From assembly GCA_900539655.1 (NCBI GenBank), contig UQCR01000002.1, positions 1-64,000 on the forward strand: a stretch of 64,000 nt of DNA, written 5' to 3'. This DNA is from an uncultured Robinsoniella sp. GTDB taxonomy: Bacteria; Bacillota; Clostridia; Lachnospirales; Lachnospiraceae. The notes beneath the pieces are model-generated. The model saw only the letters and a program-made list of their open reading frames with translations, was not told the origin of the DNA and did no database searches. Below, piece by piece: positions 52,117 to 60,271 of the stretch. Made by a program: the position numbers and the translations under genes. Every line of letters begins with the position of its first letter. Position 1 is the first letter of the stretch.

Positions 52117-52175
52117 AATGCAAAAAGTAAAATGCAAAAAATAAAATGCAAAAAATAAAATAATGCAAAAAACTG
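52114..52175 (+). repeat. 14-bp tandem repeat starting at the ABC-F stop codon
   Basis: TAAAATGCAAAAAG/A repeats at 52114, 52128 and 52142, then decays (TAAAATAATGCAAAAAACTGC). The TAA of the first unit is the stop codon. Confidence 0.75.
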
Positions 52176-52253
52176 CAAAATATGAACTGCCGTAAGGGGC
52201 GGTAAATAGGTACAAAGTGAATATCTGATTATTTTTTCTTAAGTTTTTTCACC

Positions 52254-52282
52254 TTGACATGCTTTACTGAATATGTTAGATT
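52254..52282 (+). promoter_or_regulatory. Promoter of the NiCo riboswitch transcript
   Basis: TTGACA-17 bp-TAGATT, about 60 nt ahead of the aptamer. Confidence 0.55.
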
Positions 52283-52336
52283 ATTAGAAATCGATTTGCA
52301 CTGCATTACATTCTAATATTTAAGAATGCGAGATCA

Positions 52337-52433
52337 ACAGTACAAACTGAGCAGGCGATAAACCATCTGGTTTGTGGGGCCGGGCCGCTATGCGGCAGCA
52401 GATGGTTATGAAACGCATCTGTGGGACAGTAGT
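52337..52433 (+). promoter_or_regulatory. NiCo (czcD) cobalt/nickel riboswitch
   Basis: The segment ACTGAGCAGGCGATAAACC, then GGGGCCGGGCCGC, TGCGGCAGCAGATGG and CATCTGTGGGACAGT matches the conserved blocks of the NiCo (czcD) riboswitch: ACUGAGCAGGC, GCCGGGC, GGCA.CAG and CUGUGGGACAGU. It precedes a cation-efflux gene, the usual target. The 3' block overlaps a terminator arm, so metal binding should prevent termination. Confidence 0.9.
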
Positions 52434-52457
52434 ATGTTCCGCAGGTGCGTTTTTTTG
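52413..52457 (+). terminator. Terminator of the NiCo riboswitch
   Basis: ACGCATCTGTGG pairs with CCGCAGGTGCGT, followed by seven T. The 5' arm is part of the aptamer's last conserved block. Confidence 0.85.
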
Positions 52458-52535
52458 TTTTCCGAACAGGACAGCGCATCTTTTGAATGAGTATAGGGCA
52501 TGGTCGGTTAACATTCAGAATAGGGGTGAAGAAGT

Positions 52536-53417
52536 ATGAAATCAAATCAACAAATTGCAACAAAAGTATCAATTGTCACTATAATAGGGAACCTCATTTT
52601 ATCTATGTTTAAGTTCTATGCCGGGGTATTTGCAAAATCAGGAGCTATGATCTCCGATGCAGTCCATTCCGCTTCGGATGTATTCAGTACATTAATTGTA
52701 ATTCTGGGCGTGAAGATGGCAAGCAAGGAGTCGGACAAAGAACATCCATATGGGCATGAACGGATGGAATGCGTGGCAGCTCTGGTACTTGCCATCGTAC
52801 TGGGTATAACCGGTTTGGGAATCGGTTATAGCGGCATACTTAAAATCTTTTCCGGAGACAGGGAATCATTAGCTGTACCGGGGCTTCTGGCACTTGCAGC
52901 AGCGATTATTTCTATTGTATCAAAGGAAGCAATGTACTGGTACACCAGGGCAGCGGCAAAAAAAATAAACTCCGGTGCACTTATGGCGGATGCGTGGCAT
53001 CATCGTTCAGATGCCCTGTCATCTGTTGGCAGTATGATAGGTATTCTGGGGGCAAGGCTTGGACTTCCGGTTTTAGATCCTATTGCCAGCGTGGTAATCT
53101 GTATTTTTATTCTAAAGGCGGCATTTGATGTGTTTAAAGATGCCATTGATAAAATGATGGATAAAGCGTGTGAAGATGAAGTGGTTGATGAAATGCGAAA
53201 GGTTATCAGCCGACAGGAAGGTGTAATGGGGATTGACCAGATCAAAACAAGATTATTTGCAGATAAAATTTATGTGGATATTGAAATTCAGGCAGACGGG
53301 GAGGAAACGCTAACGAAAGCCCACACCATAGCACAGCGGACCCATGATGAAATTGAAGGAACTTTTCCAACCGTCAAGCACTGTATGGTACATGTGAATC
53401 CGGTCAGAAAAGTCTAG
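52536..53417 (+). CDS. Cation diffusion facilitator, probable Co/Ni exporter
   Basis: A 293-residue CDF transporter with six membrane segments. The metal site residues are in MISDAVHSASDVFST (about 37-51) and MADAWHHRSDALSS (about 150-163), and the loop KEHPYGHERME is a family mark. The C-terminal cytoplasmic domain (about 205-290) ends with KHCMVHVNP. Family members export Zn, Co, Ni, Cd, Fe or Mn with proton antiport. The NiCo riboswitch just upstream argues for Co(II)/Ni(II). GGGGTGAAG precedes the ATG. Confidence 0.92.
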   Translation: MKSNQQIATKVSIVTIIGNLILSMFKFYAGVFAKSGAMISDAVHSASDVFSTLIVILGVKMASKESDKEHPYGHERMECVAALVLAIVLGITGLGIGYSGILKIFSGDRESLAVPGLLALAAAIISIVSKEAMYWYTRAAAKKINSGALMADAWHHRSDALSSVGSMIGILGARLGLPVLDPIASVVICIFILKAAFDVFKDAIDKMMDKACEDEVVDEMRKVISRQEGVMGIDQIKTRLFADKIYVDIEIQADGEETLTKAHTIAQRTHDEIEGTFPTVKHCMVHVNPVRKV

Positions 53418-53428
53418 AAATTCGAAAC

Positions 53429-54778
53429 TTATGCCCGCGTCAGGTTTTTTACCCATTTATAACTGTTCACCCGAATAAAAGCAATGACACATTTAAAGAG
53501 CTGGTCTGAGTTCAGGCAGCATACCACAATAATCGGTGACCAGCGAAAGTAAAATGCAGCAAGGAAGGAGAGGGGGATGACGATACACCAGATACTGATG
53601 ATGTCGTTAATCATAGTAAATCTGGTATCTCCCCCGCCTCTTATTAATCCCGTCAGAACAGGCATTTGGTAAGCAGTTCCTATGCAGGTAACACAAAGAA
53701 TGGATAAAAATGCATTAGCCAGATACTTGGTTTCATCAGATAATGCGTACAGTCCCAGAATCGGAGCCTTTAACAGGAATAGGGAAACACTGGTCAAAAT
53801 TCCGATACAGAGAAACATCATCTGTAAAGTTCTGGTATATTCTTTTACTTTGTGCATATCTCCGCAGCCGATGGTTTTACCAATTACAATCGTGGCACAG
53901 GAGGCTGCGCCTACGGATGCAACTTTCAGAATCAGGAACAGGGTAGATGCTACGCTGTTGGCTGCTATGGCATTGGACTGCAGATGTCCCAGGATTACGG
54001 TCTGCATGGCAGTGGATAATCCCCACATGCCGGCAACGATAATAACCGGGTAGCATATATGGATATAGTCCTTAAGGAGTGACTGGTCGCAGTGCAGTAA
54101 ATGTGTGAGTTTTAAACGTAATTTCTGGTCTTTTTTATACAGATAGAAACAGACGATGAGCAGCTCACTGATTCGTGCAGCCAGCGTACCGATGGCGGCG
54201 CCCTTAGCACCCATTTCCGGAAATCCAAAATGACCATAAATCAGGGTATAATTAATACAGCAATTAATAACCAGAGTACTAATTGAAATATAGAAAGCAA
54301 TCTTAACGCATTCCACACTTCTAAGAGATGCCAGAAGTACCGTTGAAACGGCAAATACGACGTAGGTAAAACGGATAATGGACAGATATTCCATGCCGGC
54401 AGCAATAATTGCTTCATCGCTGGTAAACAGGCTCAATACTCCATGGGGAAAAAGGCTGACTGCAACGAACAGAAGAACGGCAAAAAGCAAAGCCGCCCGC
54501 ATAGCAATGGCAGCAAGTTTACGAATGGGCTCTATCCGCTGCTGCCCCCAGTACTGGCTGCCCAATACCACGAGACTGTCACCGCATCCATTCATCAGCT
54601 GCTGAAGCACAAACTGGATTTGATTGACTGCTGCTACTCCGGACAGTGCAGTTTCATTATATGCCCCCAGCATAATATTGTCTGCCAAATTGACGCTTAA
54701 TACAATTACATTCTGAAGGACCAAAATCCAATACAGAGAGAAAAAATTTTGATAAAAGCTGCGATCTTTAGTGAACAT
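53429..54778 (-). CDS. MATE-family efflux transporter
   Basis: A 449-residue transporter with about 12 membrane helices. The first helix pair reads LYWILVLQNVIVLSVNLADNIMLGAYNETALSGVAAVNQIQFVLQQLMNG, the typical MATE start. The central repeat contains LVINCCINYTLIYGHFGFPEMGAKGAAIGTLAARISELLIV. It would export drugs or metabolites using Na+ or H+. ATG 54778 has AGGAGG 7 nt upstream; a longer frame from 54826 has no ribosome site. It converges with the CDF gene at 11 bp. Confidence 0.92.
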   Translation of the reverse strand: MFTKDRSFYQNFFSLYWILVLQNVIVLSVNLADNIMLGAYNETALSGVAAVNQIQFVLQQLMNGCGDSLVVLGSQYWGQQRIEPIRKLAAIAMRAALLFAVLLFVAVSLFPHGVLSLFTSDEAIIAAGMEYLSIIRFTYVVFAVSTVLLASLRSVECVKIAFYISISTLVINCCINYTLIYGHFGFPEMGAKGAAIGTLAARISELLIVCFYLYKKDQKLRLKLTHLLHCDQSLLKDYIHICYPVIIVAGMWGLSTAMQTVILGHLQSNAIAANSVASTLFLILKVASVGAASCATIVIGKTIGCGDMHKVKEYTRTLQMMFLCIGILTSVSLFLLKAPILGLYALSDETKYLANAFLSILCVTCIGTAYQMPVLTGLIRGGGDTRFTMINDIISIWCIVIPLSFLAAFYFRWSPIIVVCCLNSDQLFKCVIAFIRVNSYKWVKNLTRA

Positions 54779-54893
54779 GTAGCGCCTCCTAAATGTAATA
54801 TATATGAAACTAATTTGTATAATCATTTTATCAGGAATATTCTAGCATAGTAGGTATGGGAAGTCTATAGGGGAAATTAAAAGCAGTAACCAC

Positions 54894-54922
54894 TTTACAA
54901 GAAAGCTGATTACTGCTATAAT
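54894..54922 (+). promoter_or_regulatory. Promoter of the antitoxin RNA
   Basis: TTTACA-17 bp-TATAAT. No protein-coding frame follows, only about 90 nt and a terminator. Confidence 0.75.
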
Positions 54923-54928
54923 ACAGAT

Positions 54929-55017
54929 AACAGGTATCATAAGTAAAAACTTATGTTTGCCCTCAGGTTGGAATGATTATCCTAATCTTTTTGGACGGAA
55001 GAGGATAATCATTTTTT
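54929..55017 (+). ncRNA. Putative antisense antitoxin RNA of a type I toxin-antitoxin pair
   Basis: A plus-strand transcript predicted from a consensus promoter to a strong terminator. Its 3' end overlaps the last codons and 3' region of the convergent 34-codon toxin gene. The arrangement (short antisense RNA overlapping the toxin mRNA 3' end) is that of bsrG/SR4 and txpA/RatA in B. subtilis. Confidence 0.65.
54972..55017 (+). terminator. Terminator of the antitoxin RNA
   Basis: The perfect 12-bp stem AATGATTATCCT/AGGATAATCATT with an 18-nt loop is followed by TTTTTT. The stop codon of the toxin gene lies in its 3' arm. Confidence 0.85.
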
Positions 55018-55113
55018 ATTGCTCAATTTTATTAATTGAACAATAAGAGTGATTAATGCTATAACAAACGTACCAAATAAAACCATTAAGGTCAATGCTT
55101 CGGATACTGTCAT
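55009..55113 (-). CDS. Holin-like type I toxin peptide (BsrG/Hol_Tox type)
   Basis: A 34-residue peptide that begins MTVSEALTLMVLFGTFVIAL, continues with a hydrophobic span and ends KLSNKK. The start MTV.E.L..M..FG and the single membrane helix with a Lys-rich end match BsrG-like/putative holin-like toxins of Firmicutes, which disturb the membrane when overexpressed. GGGAGTGAG lies 5 nt before the ATG, a strong ribosome site. An antisense RNA gene converges on its 3' end. It is easily missed because of its length. No conventional minus-strand promoter was clear to me. Confidence 0.75.
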   Translation of the reverse strand: MTVSEALTLMVLFGTFVIALITLIVQLIKLSNKK

Positions 55114-55192
55114 CAGGCTCACTCCCGAATGCCCTGGCTTTTCATGTATCGGGCTGCATAAACAGAATTGGCATAACCATTAAAATTTTTTG

Positions 55193-55226
55193 AAGCAGAT
55201 GTTAATCTGCTTATTTTTGTCGTGCC
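55193..55226 (+). terminator. Hairpin upstream of the toxin gene
   Basis: AAGCAGAT/ATCTGCTT with a GTTA loop is followed by ATTTTTG on the plus strand. It may be a terminator of antisense transcription, or lie within the toxin's 5' leader on the other strand. The remaining bases up to 55349 hold only the regulator's ribosome site. Confidence 0.4.
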
Positions 55227-55349
55227 AAAATTTCCTGGCGTAATTTCCCACTCTGAAATAGTATTTTTATAGAGATTTATATGATAAAATAATTGCGTTA
55301 TTTATTAATGAAATCAATAATTGAAATTCCCATAAAGGAGTGGTCTTAC

Positions 55350-56024
55350 ATGCAGTATAAAATCTTGGCAGTAGATGATGAAATACATATTTTAAAGCTA
55401 TTAAAGGATTATTTTAATATGCAGGGGTATCTGGTGTATACGGCTTGCGGTGGAAACGAAGCATTGGAGAAAATAGAAATGCAGCCGGATATTATACTTT
55501 TGGATATTAATATGCCGGATATAAATGGATTGGACGTATGTAAAAAGATCAGGGACCACGTCACCTGCCCGATTCTGTTCCTGACGGCAAAGGTAGAAGA
55601 GAGGGATCGGATTAACGGATTGATGATTGGCGGGGATGATTATATATTAAAACCTTTTAGTATAGAAGAATTAGGGGCCAGAGTTGCAGCACATATGAGG
55701 CGGGAACACCGGAGCGGGGCGAAGGAAGCCCTGAAATTTACCGATGATCTTCTTATTAATTATACGGAACGGAGCGTTTATTACAAGGAGAAGGAAATCA
55801 GCTTAACGAAGACAGAATTTGATATTATAGAGCTTCTGTCTATGAACCGGGGTCAGATTTTCAGCAAAGAGACAATCTATGAGCGCATCCGGGGATTTGA
55901 CGGAGAGAGCGACAGCAATATTATAGCAGAGCACATCCGCCGGATTCGGCTGAAAATAGGAAAGTATGCGGATAAGACATATGTAGAAACTGTTTGGGGA
56001 GTGGGGTATAAATGGATTGGGTAG
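55350..56024 (+). CDS. OmpR-family response regulator
   Basis: A 224-residue regulator. The receiver has the acidic pair VDDE (9-11), phospho-acceptor D52 in IILLDINMPDINGLD and K in DYILKPFSIEELGARV. The C-terminal winged helix (about 130-222) reads LTKTEFDIIELLSMNRGQIFSKETIYERI and ends TYVETVWGVGYKWIG. ATG 55350 has AAGGAG 9 nt upstream. It overlaps the histidine kinase gene by 13 bp. With the ABC genes downstream, it resembles peptide-antibiotic sensing and export modules of Firmicutes. Confidence 0.93.
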   Translation: MQYKILAVDDEIHILKLLKDYFNMQGYLVYTACGGNEALEKIEMQPDIILLDINMPDINGLDVCKKIRDHVTCPILFLTAKVEERDRINGLMIGGDDYILKPFSIEELGARVAAHMRREHRSGAKEALKFTDDLLINYTERSVYYKEKEISLTKTEFDIIELLSMNRGQIFSKETIYERIRGFDGESDSNIIAEHIRRIRLKIGKYADKTYVETVWGVGYKWIG

Positions 56025-57205
56025 ATGAACTGCTATACATATTCAAAAAAAAGATGTTGGATGTTTCCCTGAAAAGGGCCATGGCAACGTATCTTTGTAT
56101 TGCTATCGGAGCAGTTTTAATTCTTTTCGCAGTCAGTATGGCGATCAGCGAGAAATGGAGTACGCTCCTTAGCATCCGTTATTTTGGAAACACTTATGGG
56201 ATAACTACCAATCTGGTATGGACTGAGGTTGATATGACATTGACGGACCGTATCCTGACTTTTGCTGTGATCTTTTTACAGTCATTCAGTATTGTTGTAT
56301 ACAGCATAGCGGCAGTCGTTGTTACCTCCTATTTGTTTTACAAAAATAAGCTCTCGGAACCGATTGAGATATTAAAGCGGCAGGTGAAATATATCGGCAG
56401 CAATGAACTGGGGCATGAGTGTGTCTATGAGGGGAAGGATGAGCTGGGTGAGGTCTGCAGTGCTTTTGAACAGATGCGCCTTACCCTGATTGAAAATAAT
56501 AAAAGAATGTGGAATATGATGGAGGAACAGCGGCGGTTAAATGCGGCTTTTGCACATGATCTTCGTACCCCTCTTACAGTCATCCACGGCTATGCTGATT
56601 TTTTAAGTAAATATTATCCAACAGGCAAAATTACAGAGGAACAGATGATGGAAAATTTTGACCTCATTAATGCCCAGGCAATGCGGCTGATGAATTTTAC
56701 CAATACGATGAAGGAAGTAAGCAGCCTGGAAGCTCTGGAATTAAACCGTAAGGATATGAAGGGGGAAACCCTGTTAAAAAGAACAGAAGGTATTGCACAG
56801 ATTATGGAAGAGATGGGTGAGATTAGGATTTCCAGCCAGTCGGTGCTTCCAGAGGATTCTGACTGGTTCGTGGATGAGATGATTTTTATGGAGGTCCTGG
56901 AAAATATGTTATCCAATGCAATGCGCTATGCCAGGTCAAATGTTGTGATTACCCTGGACCGCAGTGAAGGTGACAGGGAATTATACCTCTATGTTCAGGA
57001 TGACGGGGAAGGATTTACAAAAGAAGGGCTTAAGATGGCAGACCGTCCATATTACAGTGACCAGAAGGGAAAAGATGATGGCACACATTACGGAATCGGT
57101 CTGTTTATCTGTAAGTTTTTATGTGAAAAACATGGCGGAAGTCTGGATCTGGCTAACAGTATAGAGGGGGGAGCAATTATTTGTGCAATTTTCGGTATGA
57201 AATAG
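56012..57205 (+). CDS. Sensor histidine kinase
   Basis: A 397-residue membrane kinase. Two membrane segments (about 23-45 and 87-112) enclose a short external loop of about 40 residues. HAMP-like (KNKLSEPIEILKRQVKYIG..KDELGEVCSAFEQM), the dimerisation domain with the phospho-His in FAHDLRTPLTVIHGYADFLSKYY, and HATPase_c (VLENMLSNAMRYA, DDGEGF, GTHYGIGLFICK) follow. It partners the overlapping OmpR-type gene. The small sensor loop is consistent with detecting stress in the membrane or through the ABC transporter. Confidence 0.93.
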   Translation: MDWVDELLYIFKKKMLDVSLKRAMATYLCIAIGAVLILFAVSMAISEKWSTLLSIRYFGNTYGITTNLVWTEVDMTLTDRILTFAVIFLQSFSIVVYSIAAVVVTSYLFYKNKLSEPIEILKRQVKYIGSNELGHECVYEGKDELGEVCSAFEQMRLTLIENNKRMWNMMEEQRRLNAAFAHDLRTPLTVIHGYADFLSKYYPTGKITEEQMMENFDLINAQAMRLMNFTNTMKEVSSLEALELNRKDMKGETLLKRTEGIAQIMEEMGEIRISSQSVLPEDSDWFVDEMIFMEVLENMLSNAMRYARSNVVITLDRSEGDRELYLYVQDDGEGFTKEGLKMADRPYYSDQKGKDDGTHYGIGLFICKFLCEKHGGSLDLANSIEGGAIICAIFGMK

Positions 57206-57272
57206 GAAAAGTGTAGATATTTAATCAGTATGATAAAAACCACAAAGGAATAGAAATAAGGAGGAGATCAAA

Positions 57273-58151
57273 ATGTCTACAGAAATCATAATCGAAAATC
57301 TGGATAAAAGTTATGGCAAAAAACAGGCGCTTAAGAATATTAATCTGAAGATCGAAAGTGGGATGTTTGGGCTGCTTGGACCAAATGGGGCTGGAAAAAC
57401 AACACTTATGAAAGTGCTTGCTACATTGCTTAAAAAAAATGCAGGAGAAGTAACGGTATGTCAGGTTCCAATTGAAAAGACAGAGACAATCCGGAAAATG
57501 ACCGGCTATCTGCCTCAGGATTTTAATATGTATGGAAATATGACGGCATATGAAGCGATGGATTATCTAGGAGTCTTATCCGGAATGAGCAGAGCACGCC
57601 GAAAAGAGCGCATTATGCTGCTTCTGGAAAAGGTAAATTTACAAGATGAAATAAAAACGAAGGTGCGTGCCATGTCAGGCGGGATGCGCAGAAGGCTGGG
57701 GATTGCCCAGGCAATACTGCATGATCCAACCGTATTGATTGTGGATGAACCTACTGCAGGCCTGGATCCGGAGGAGCGGGTACGCTTTCGTAATTTGCTC
57801 TGTGAGATGGCAGAAGAGCGCATTGTAATTTTATCTACACATATTGTTGGAGATATAGAAGCAACCTGCGAGGATATTGCAATACTGAACCATGGAAGGA
57901 TCCTGTATAAAGGTACCGTTGAGCAGCTGCTTCAGGAAGCAGCCGGTAAAATCTATACTGCTGAAATTTCCAAAAAGGAACTTTCGAATCTGAAAGAAAA
58001 ATATGTGGTAACCAGTATGATGACGATTGGTAATCATCTGAATGTGAAATTTGTGGCGGAAGAAAAGCCTTTTTCCGGAGCTGTTTCCTGCGAGGCAAAT
58101 GTAGAAGATGCCTATATGTATCTGATGCAGCGGGAAAGGGGTGAAAAGTAA
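57273..58151 (+). CDS. ABC transporter ATP-binding protein
   Basis: A 292-residue ATPase of the CcmA/ABC-2 type. Walker A is GPNGAGKTT (about 36-44), the Q-loop YLPQDF, signature MSGGMRRRLGIAQA, Walker B VLIVDEPTAGLDP and the H-loop LSTHIVGDIE. The C-terminal 70 residues (LQEAAGKIYTAEISKKELSNLKEKYVVTSMMTI) are a regulatory extension. AGGAGG is upstream. The stop shares a base with the next start (TAATG). It powers the two membrane proteins that follow. Confidence 0.93.
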   Translation: MSTEIIIENLDKSYGKKQALKNINLKIESGMFGLLGPNGAGKTTLMKVLATLLKKNAGEVTVCQVPIEKTETIRKMTGYLPQDFNMYGNMTAYEAMDYLGVLSGMSRARRKERIMLLLEKVNLQDEIKTKVRAMSGGMRRRLGIAQAILHDPTVLIVDEPTAGLDPEERVRFRNLLCEMAEERIVILSTHIVGDIEATCEDIAILNHGRILYKGTVEQLLQEAAGKIYTAEISKKELSNLKEKYVVTSMMTIGNHLNVKFVAEEKPFSGAVSCEANVEDAYMYLMQRERGEK

Positions 58152-59419
58152 TGTTTTTCAGTTTATTGGCAAAGGAATGCAAACAGATTTTAAAGAGTGT
58201 GATCTTTTATCTGTACCTGATAATACTTGCAGTGTTTGTTACATCCCAGATTGAGGAGTATTCGCTTGTAACCAAGCCGCAGCCTGGCCAGGAGTCATAT
58301 GGAATGAAAGAGAGCAGCGATCCCAGGGAAATTATGCAGGCGACTGCAGGGAAACTGCTTATTGATTGGCATAATAATTCTTATGCTACATATCCCATAG
58401 GCTTTTATAAAGGGGTATCCCTTGATGAGGAAGAATATAGCCGTGTAGCTGAGATTCTGGAAGAAGTAACCGGTAGGACGGAATCAGAGCTGACGGATGA
58501 ACTGGAAGCGGATAATTCCCAGACGGTCAAACAAACTCAGCCGGGAACCGTTATGCCGCCCATGTCCGGGCGCATAGAAGAGGTATCTGATACTATGACT
58601 TATGAGCAGTTTAAACTGTTGATGAAAGAAGTGGATTCTATTCTTGGAGCCAACGGGACCTCCTATTACGCACCGGAAAAAATGGCCAAAAATGCAATGG
58701 TTCCTATGACTTATGAAGAGGCGCTGAGTGAGTATCAGCAGATCATAGATGTGGATCATGTTACGGGAGCATTTGCAAGGATATTCTGCGACTATATGGT
58801 ACTTATGCTTGCCATACTGCCGGTATTTCTGGCTGTGACACGGGGGCTGAGGGACAGGCGTGCGGGAGCCAGCGGCCTGATCTATTCCAGAAAAGCATCC
58901 TCTGTATCGATTGTACTTTCCCGCTATTTTGCAACTCTTGTAATGAGCATGGTACCGGTAATCATTTTAAGCATTTCTCCCATGATGGAAGGGATTTATT
59001 ATGCCAGAACGCTGGGCGTTCCCACCGATGTGTTTTCTTATATGAAATATATCGTGGGCTGGCTGCTGCCGACAGCCATGGCAGTTGTTTCCATTGGTTT
59101 TTTCTTTACCGAACTTACAGACAGCGCCCTTGGGATACTGATTCAGGGAATCTGGTGGTTTATTGATATAAACAGCGCTGTTAGATCCGGGCTGGTGGGT
59201 GCATTTGGTTTTCACCTTGCACCAAGATGGAATACGGTTGGAGAATCTGCAAAATTCATATCGGAGTTTCAAAGCCTGCTGACAAACCGTATCTTTTATT
59301 CCGTGCTGGCAGTAGTATTATTAATCTTGACCATATTTATCTATGAATGGAAGAGAAAGGGGGTCTGGAAATTCAATGGAATTGTATATCGCAGTGGGAA
59401 AAGCAAATCTAAAGCATAA
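58151..59419 (+). CDS. ABC-2 type permease, large
   Basis: A 422-residue membrane protein: an N-terminal helix (about 12-32), a 170-residue external loop, then five or six helices from about 210 (CDYMVLMLAILPVFLAVTRGLRDRR onward). The RDRRAGASGLIYSRKAS turn resembles the cytoplasmic coupling loop of ABC-2 exporters. No substrate can be named; two-component linkage hints at a peptide antibiotic or membrane-active compound. It starts at the ATP-binding gene's stop and overlaps the next gene. Confidence 0.78.
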   Translation: MFFSLLAKECKQILKSVIFYLYLIILAVFVTSQIEEYSLVTKPQPGQESYGMKESSDPREIMQATAGKLLIDWHNNSYATYPIGFYKGVSLDEEEYSRVAEILEEVTGRTESELTDELEADNSQTVKQTQPGTVMPPMSGRIEEVSDTMTYEQFKLLMKEVDSILGANGTSYYAPEKMAKNAMVPMTYEEALSEYQQIIDVDHVTGAFARIFCDYMVLMLAILPVFLAVTRGLRDRRAGASGLIYSRKASSVSIVLSRYFATLVMSMVPVIILSISPMMEGIYYARTLGVPTDVFSYMKYIVGWLLPTAMAVVSIGFFFTELTDSALGILIQGIWWFIDINSAVRSGLVGAFGFHLAPRWNTVGESAKFISEFQSLLTNRIFYSVLAVVLLILTIFIYEWKRKGVWKFNGIVYRSGKSKSKA

Positions 59420-59993
59420 TTTTCTGCCCCATCTTCTGATTGCTTTGTGTTTCAGCCTGTTAGCCCCTGTTTTAATGGGAATGAAAGGCCTGGATCATGT
59501 ACAGGTGGCGCAGACATTGGAAATGTATATTCAGCTAGTGGGCGTTATCCTGCTGGTACCGATTTTTATGCCGGATCAGGATAAGAACATCCGGGATCTT
59601 GCCAAGAGTAAATATATGCCTGTGGCCAGAGTACATCTGATAAGGCTTATGGAGTCTTTACTGGCGCTATTTGTTGTGTTGGGGGCATTTATCATAATTT
59701 TGTACGTGAATAATCCGGTGTTTTCGCCCTTACGGTATTACTTTGGAGTTCTGGGAGGTGCTGTTTTTTTAGGAGCCCTTGGAATAATGGCTTACAGTTT
59801 ATCCGACAATGTGGCAATTGCTTACATGGTTCCAATGGTATATTATGTATGTAATTATTCAGGAGATAAATACCTTCATAAGTTTTATTTGTTCTCAATG
59901 GCAAAGGGCAGTTTTGATGAGAAGATTGTTCTGGGGGCGGCAGGAATGATGTTGATTGGTGCAGGGATATTATACAGGCAGAGAAGAAGGTAA
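59376..59993 (+). CDS. ABC transporter permease, small
   Basis: A 205-residue membrane protein with about six hydrophobic segments (LLIALCFSLLAPVLMGM, LVGVILLVPIFM, LLALFVVLGAFIIILYV, YYFGVLGGAVFLGALGIMAY, IAYMVPMVYYVC, LGAAGMMLIGAGILY). It starts inside the upstream permease gene (overlap 44 bp), with a GGGGG site 13 nt before the ATG; the spacing is long, so the start could differ. It probably forms a heteromeric exporter with the upstream permease. A terminator follows. Confidence 0.7.
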   Translation: MELYIAVGKANLKHNFLPHLLIALCFSLLAPVLMGMKGLDHVQVAQTLEMYIQLVGVILLVPIFMPDQDKNIRDLAKSKYMPVARVHLIRLMESLLALFVVLGAFIIILYVNNPVFSPLRYYFGVLGGAVFLGALGIMAYSLSDNVAIAYMVPMVYYVCNYSGDKYLHKFYLFSMAKGSFDEKIVLGAAGMMLIGAGILYRQRRR

Positions 59994-60016
59994 ATGCAGT
60001 GTTTTTGGTGTTAAGC

Positions 60017-60068
60017 GGGCAGGGAATAGAGAAACTGTAATGGTTTATCTATTCCCTGTCTGTTTTTA
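60017..60068 (+). terminator. Terminator after the two-component/ABC operon
   Basis: GGCAGGGAATAGA pairs with TCTATTCCCTGTC, followed by TGTTTTTATG. Confidence 0.8.
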
Positions 60069-60271
60069 TGTGCATTACTTTGAATGAGATTTAAGTTTCC
60101 TATAAGCCGCCAAAACTTAAAATTCAGTCAGAACTCTATCCCAAGAAACTATTGACATCCTTTTCAATACCCGCTATATTCATAATAGAAGAGCTTTAAA
60201 ATAAAACAGAAATATACAAATTCTGCATTTTATAAATCAGCAGCCGTACCAACGGCAGAAAGGTGAATATT

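Noticed and set aside
54779..55349. Treating the MATE-OmpR gap as empty
   Set aside because: On closer reading it holds a short membrane peptide gene and an RNA with its own promoter and terminator.
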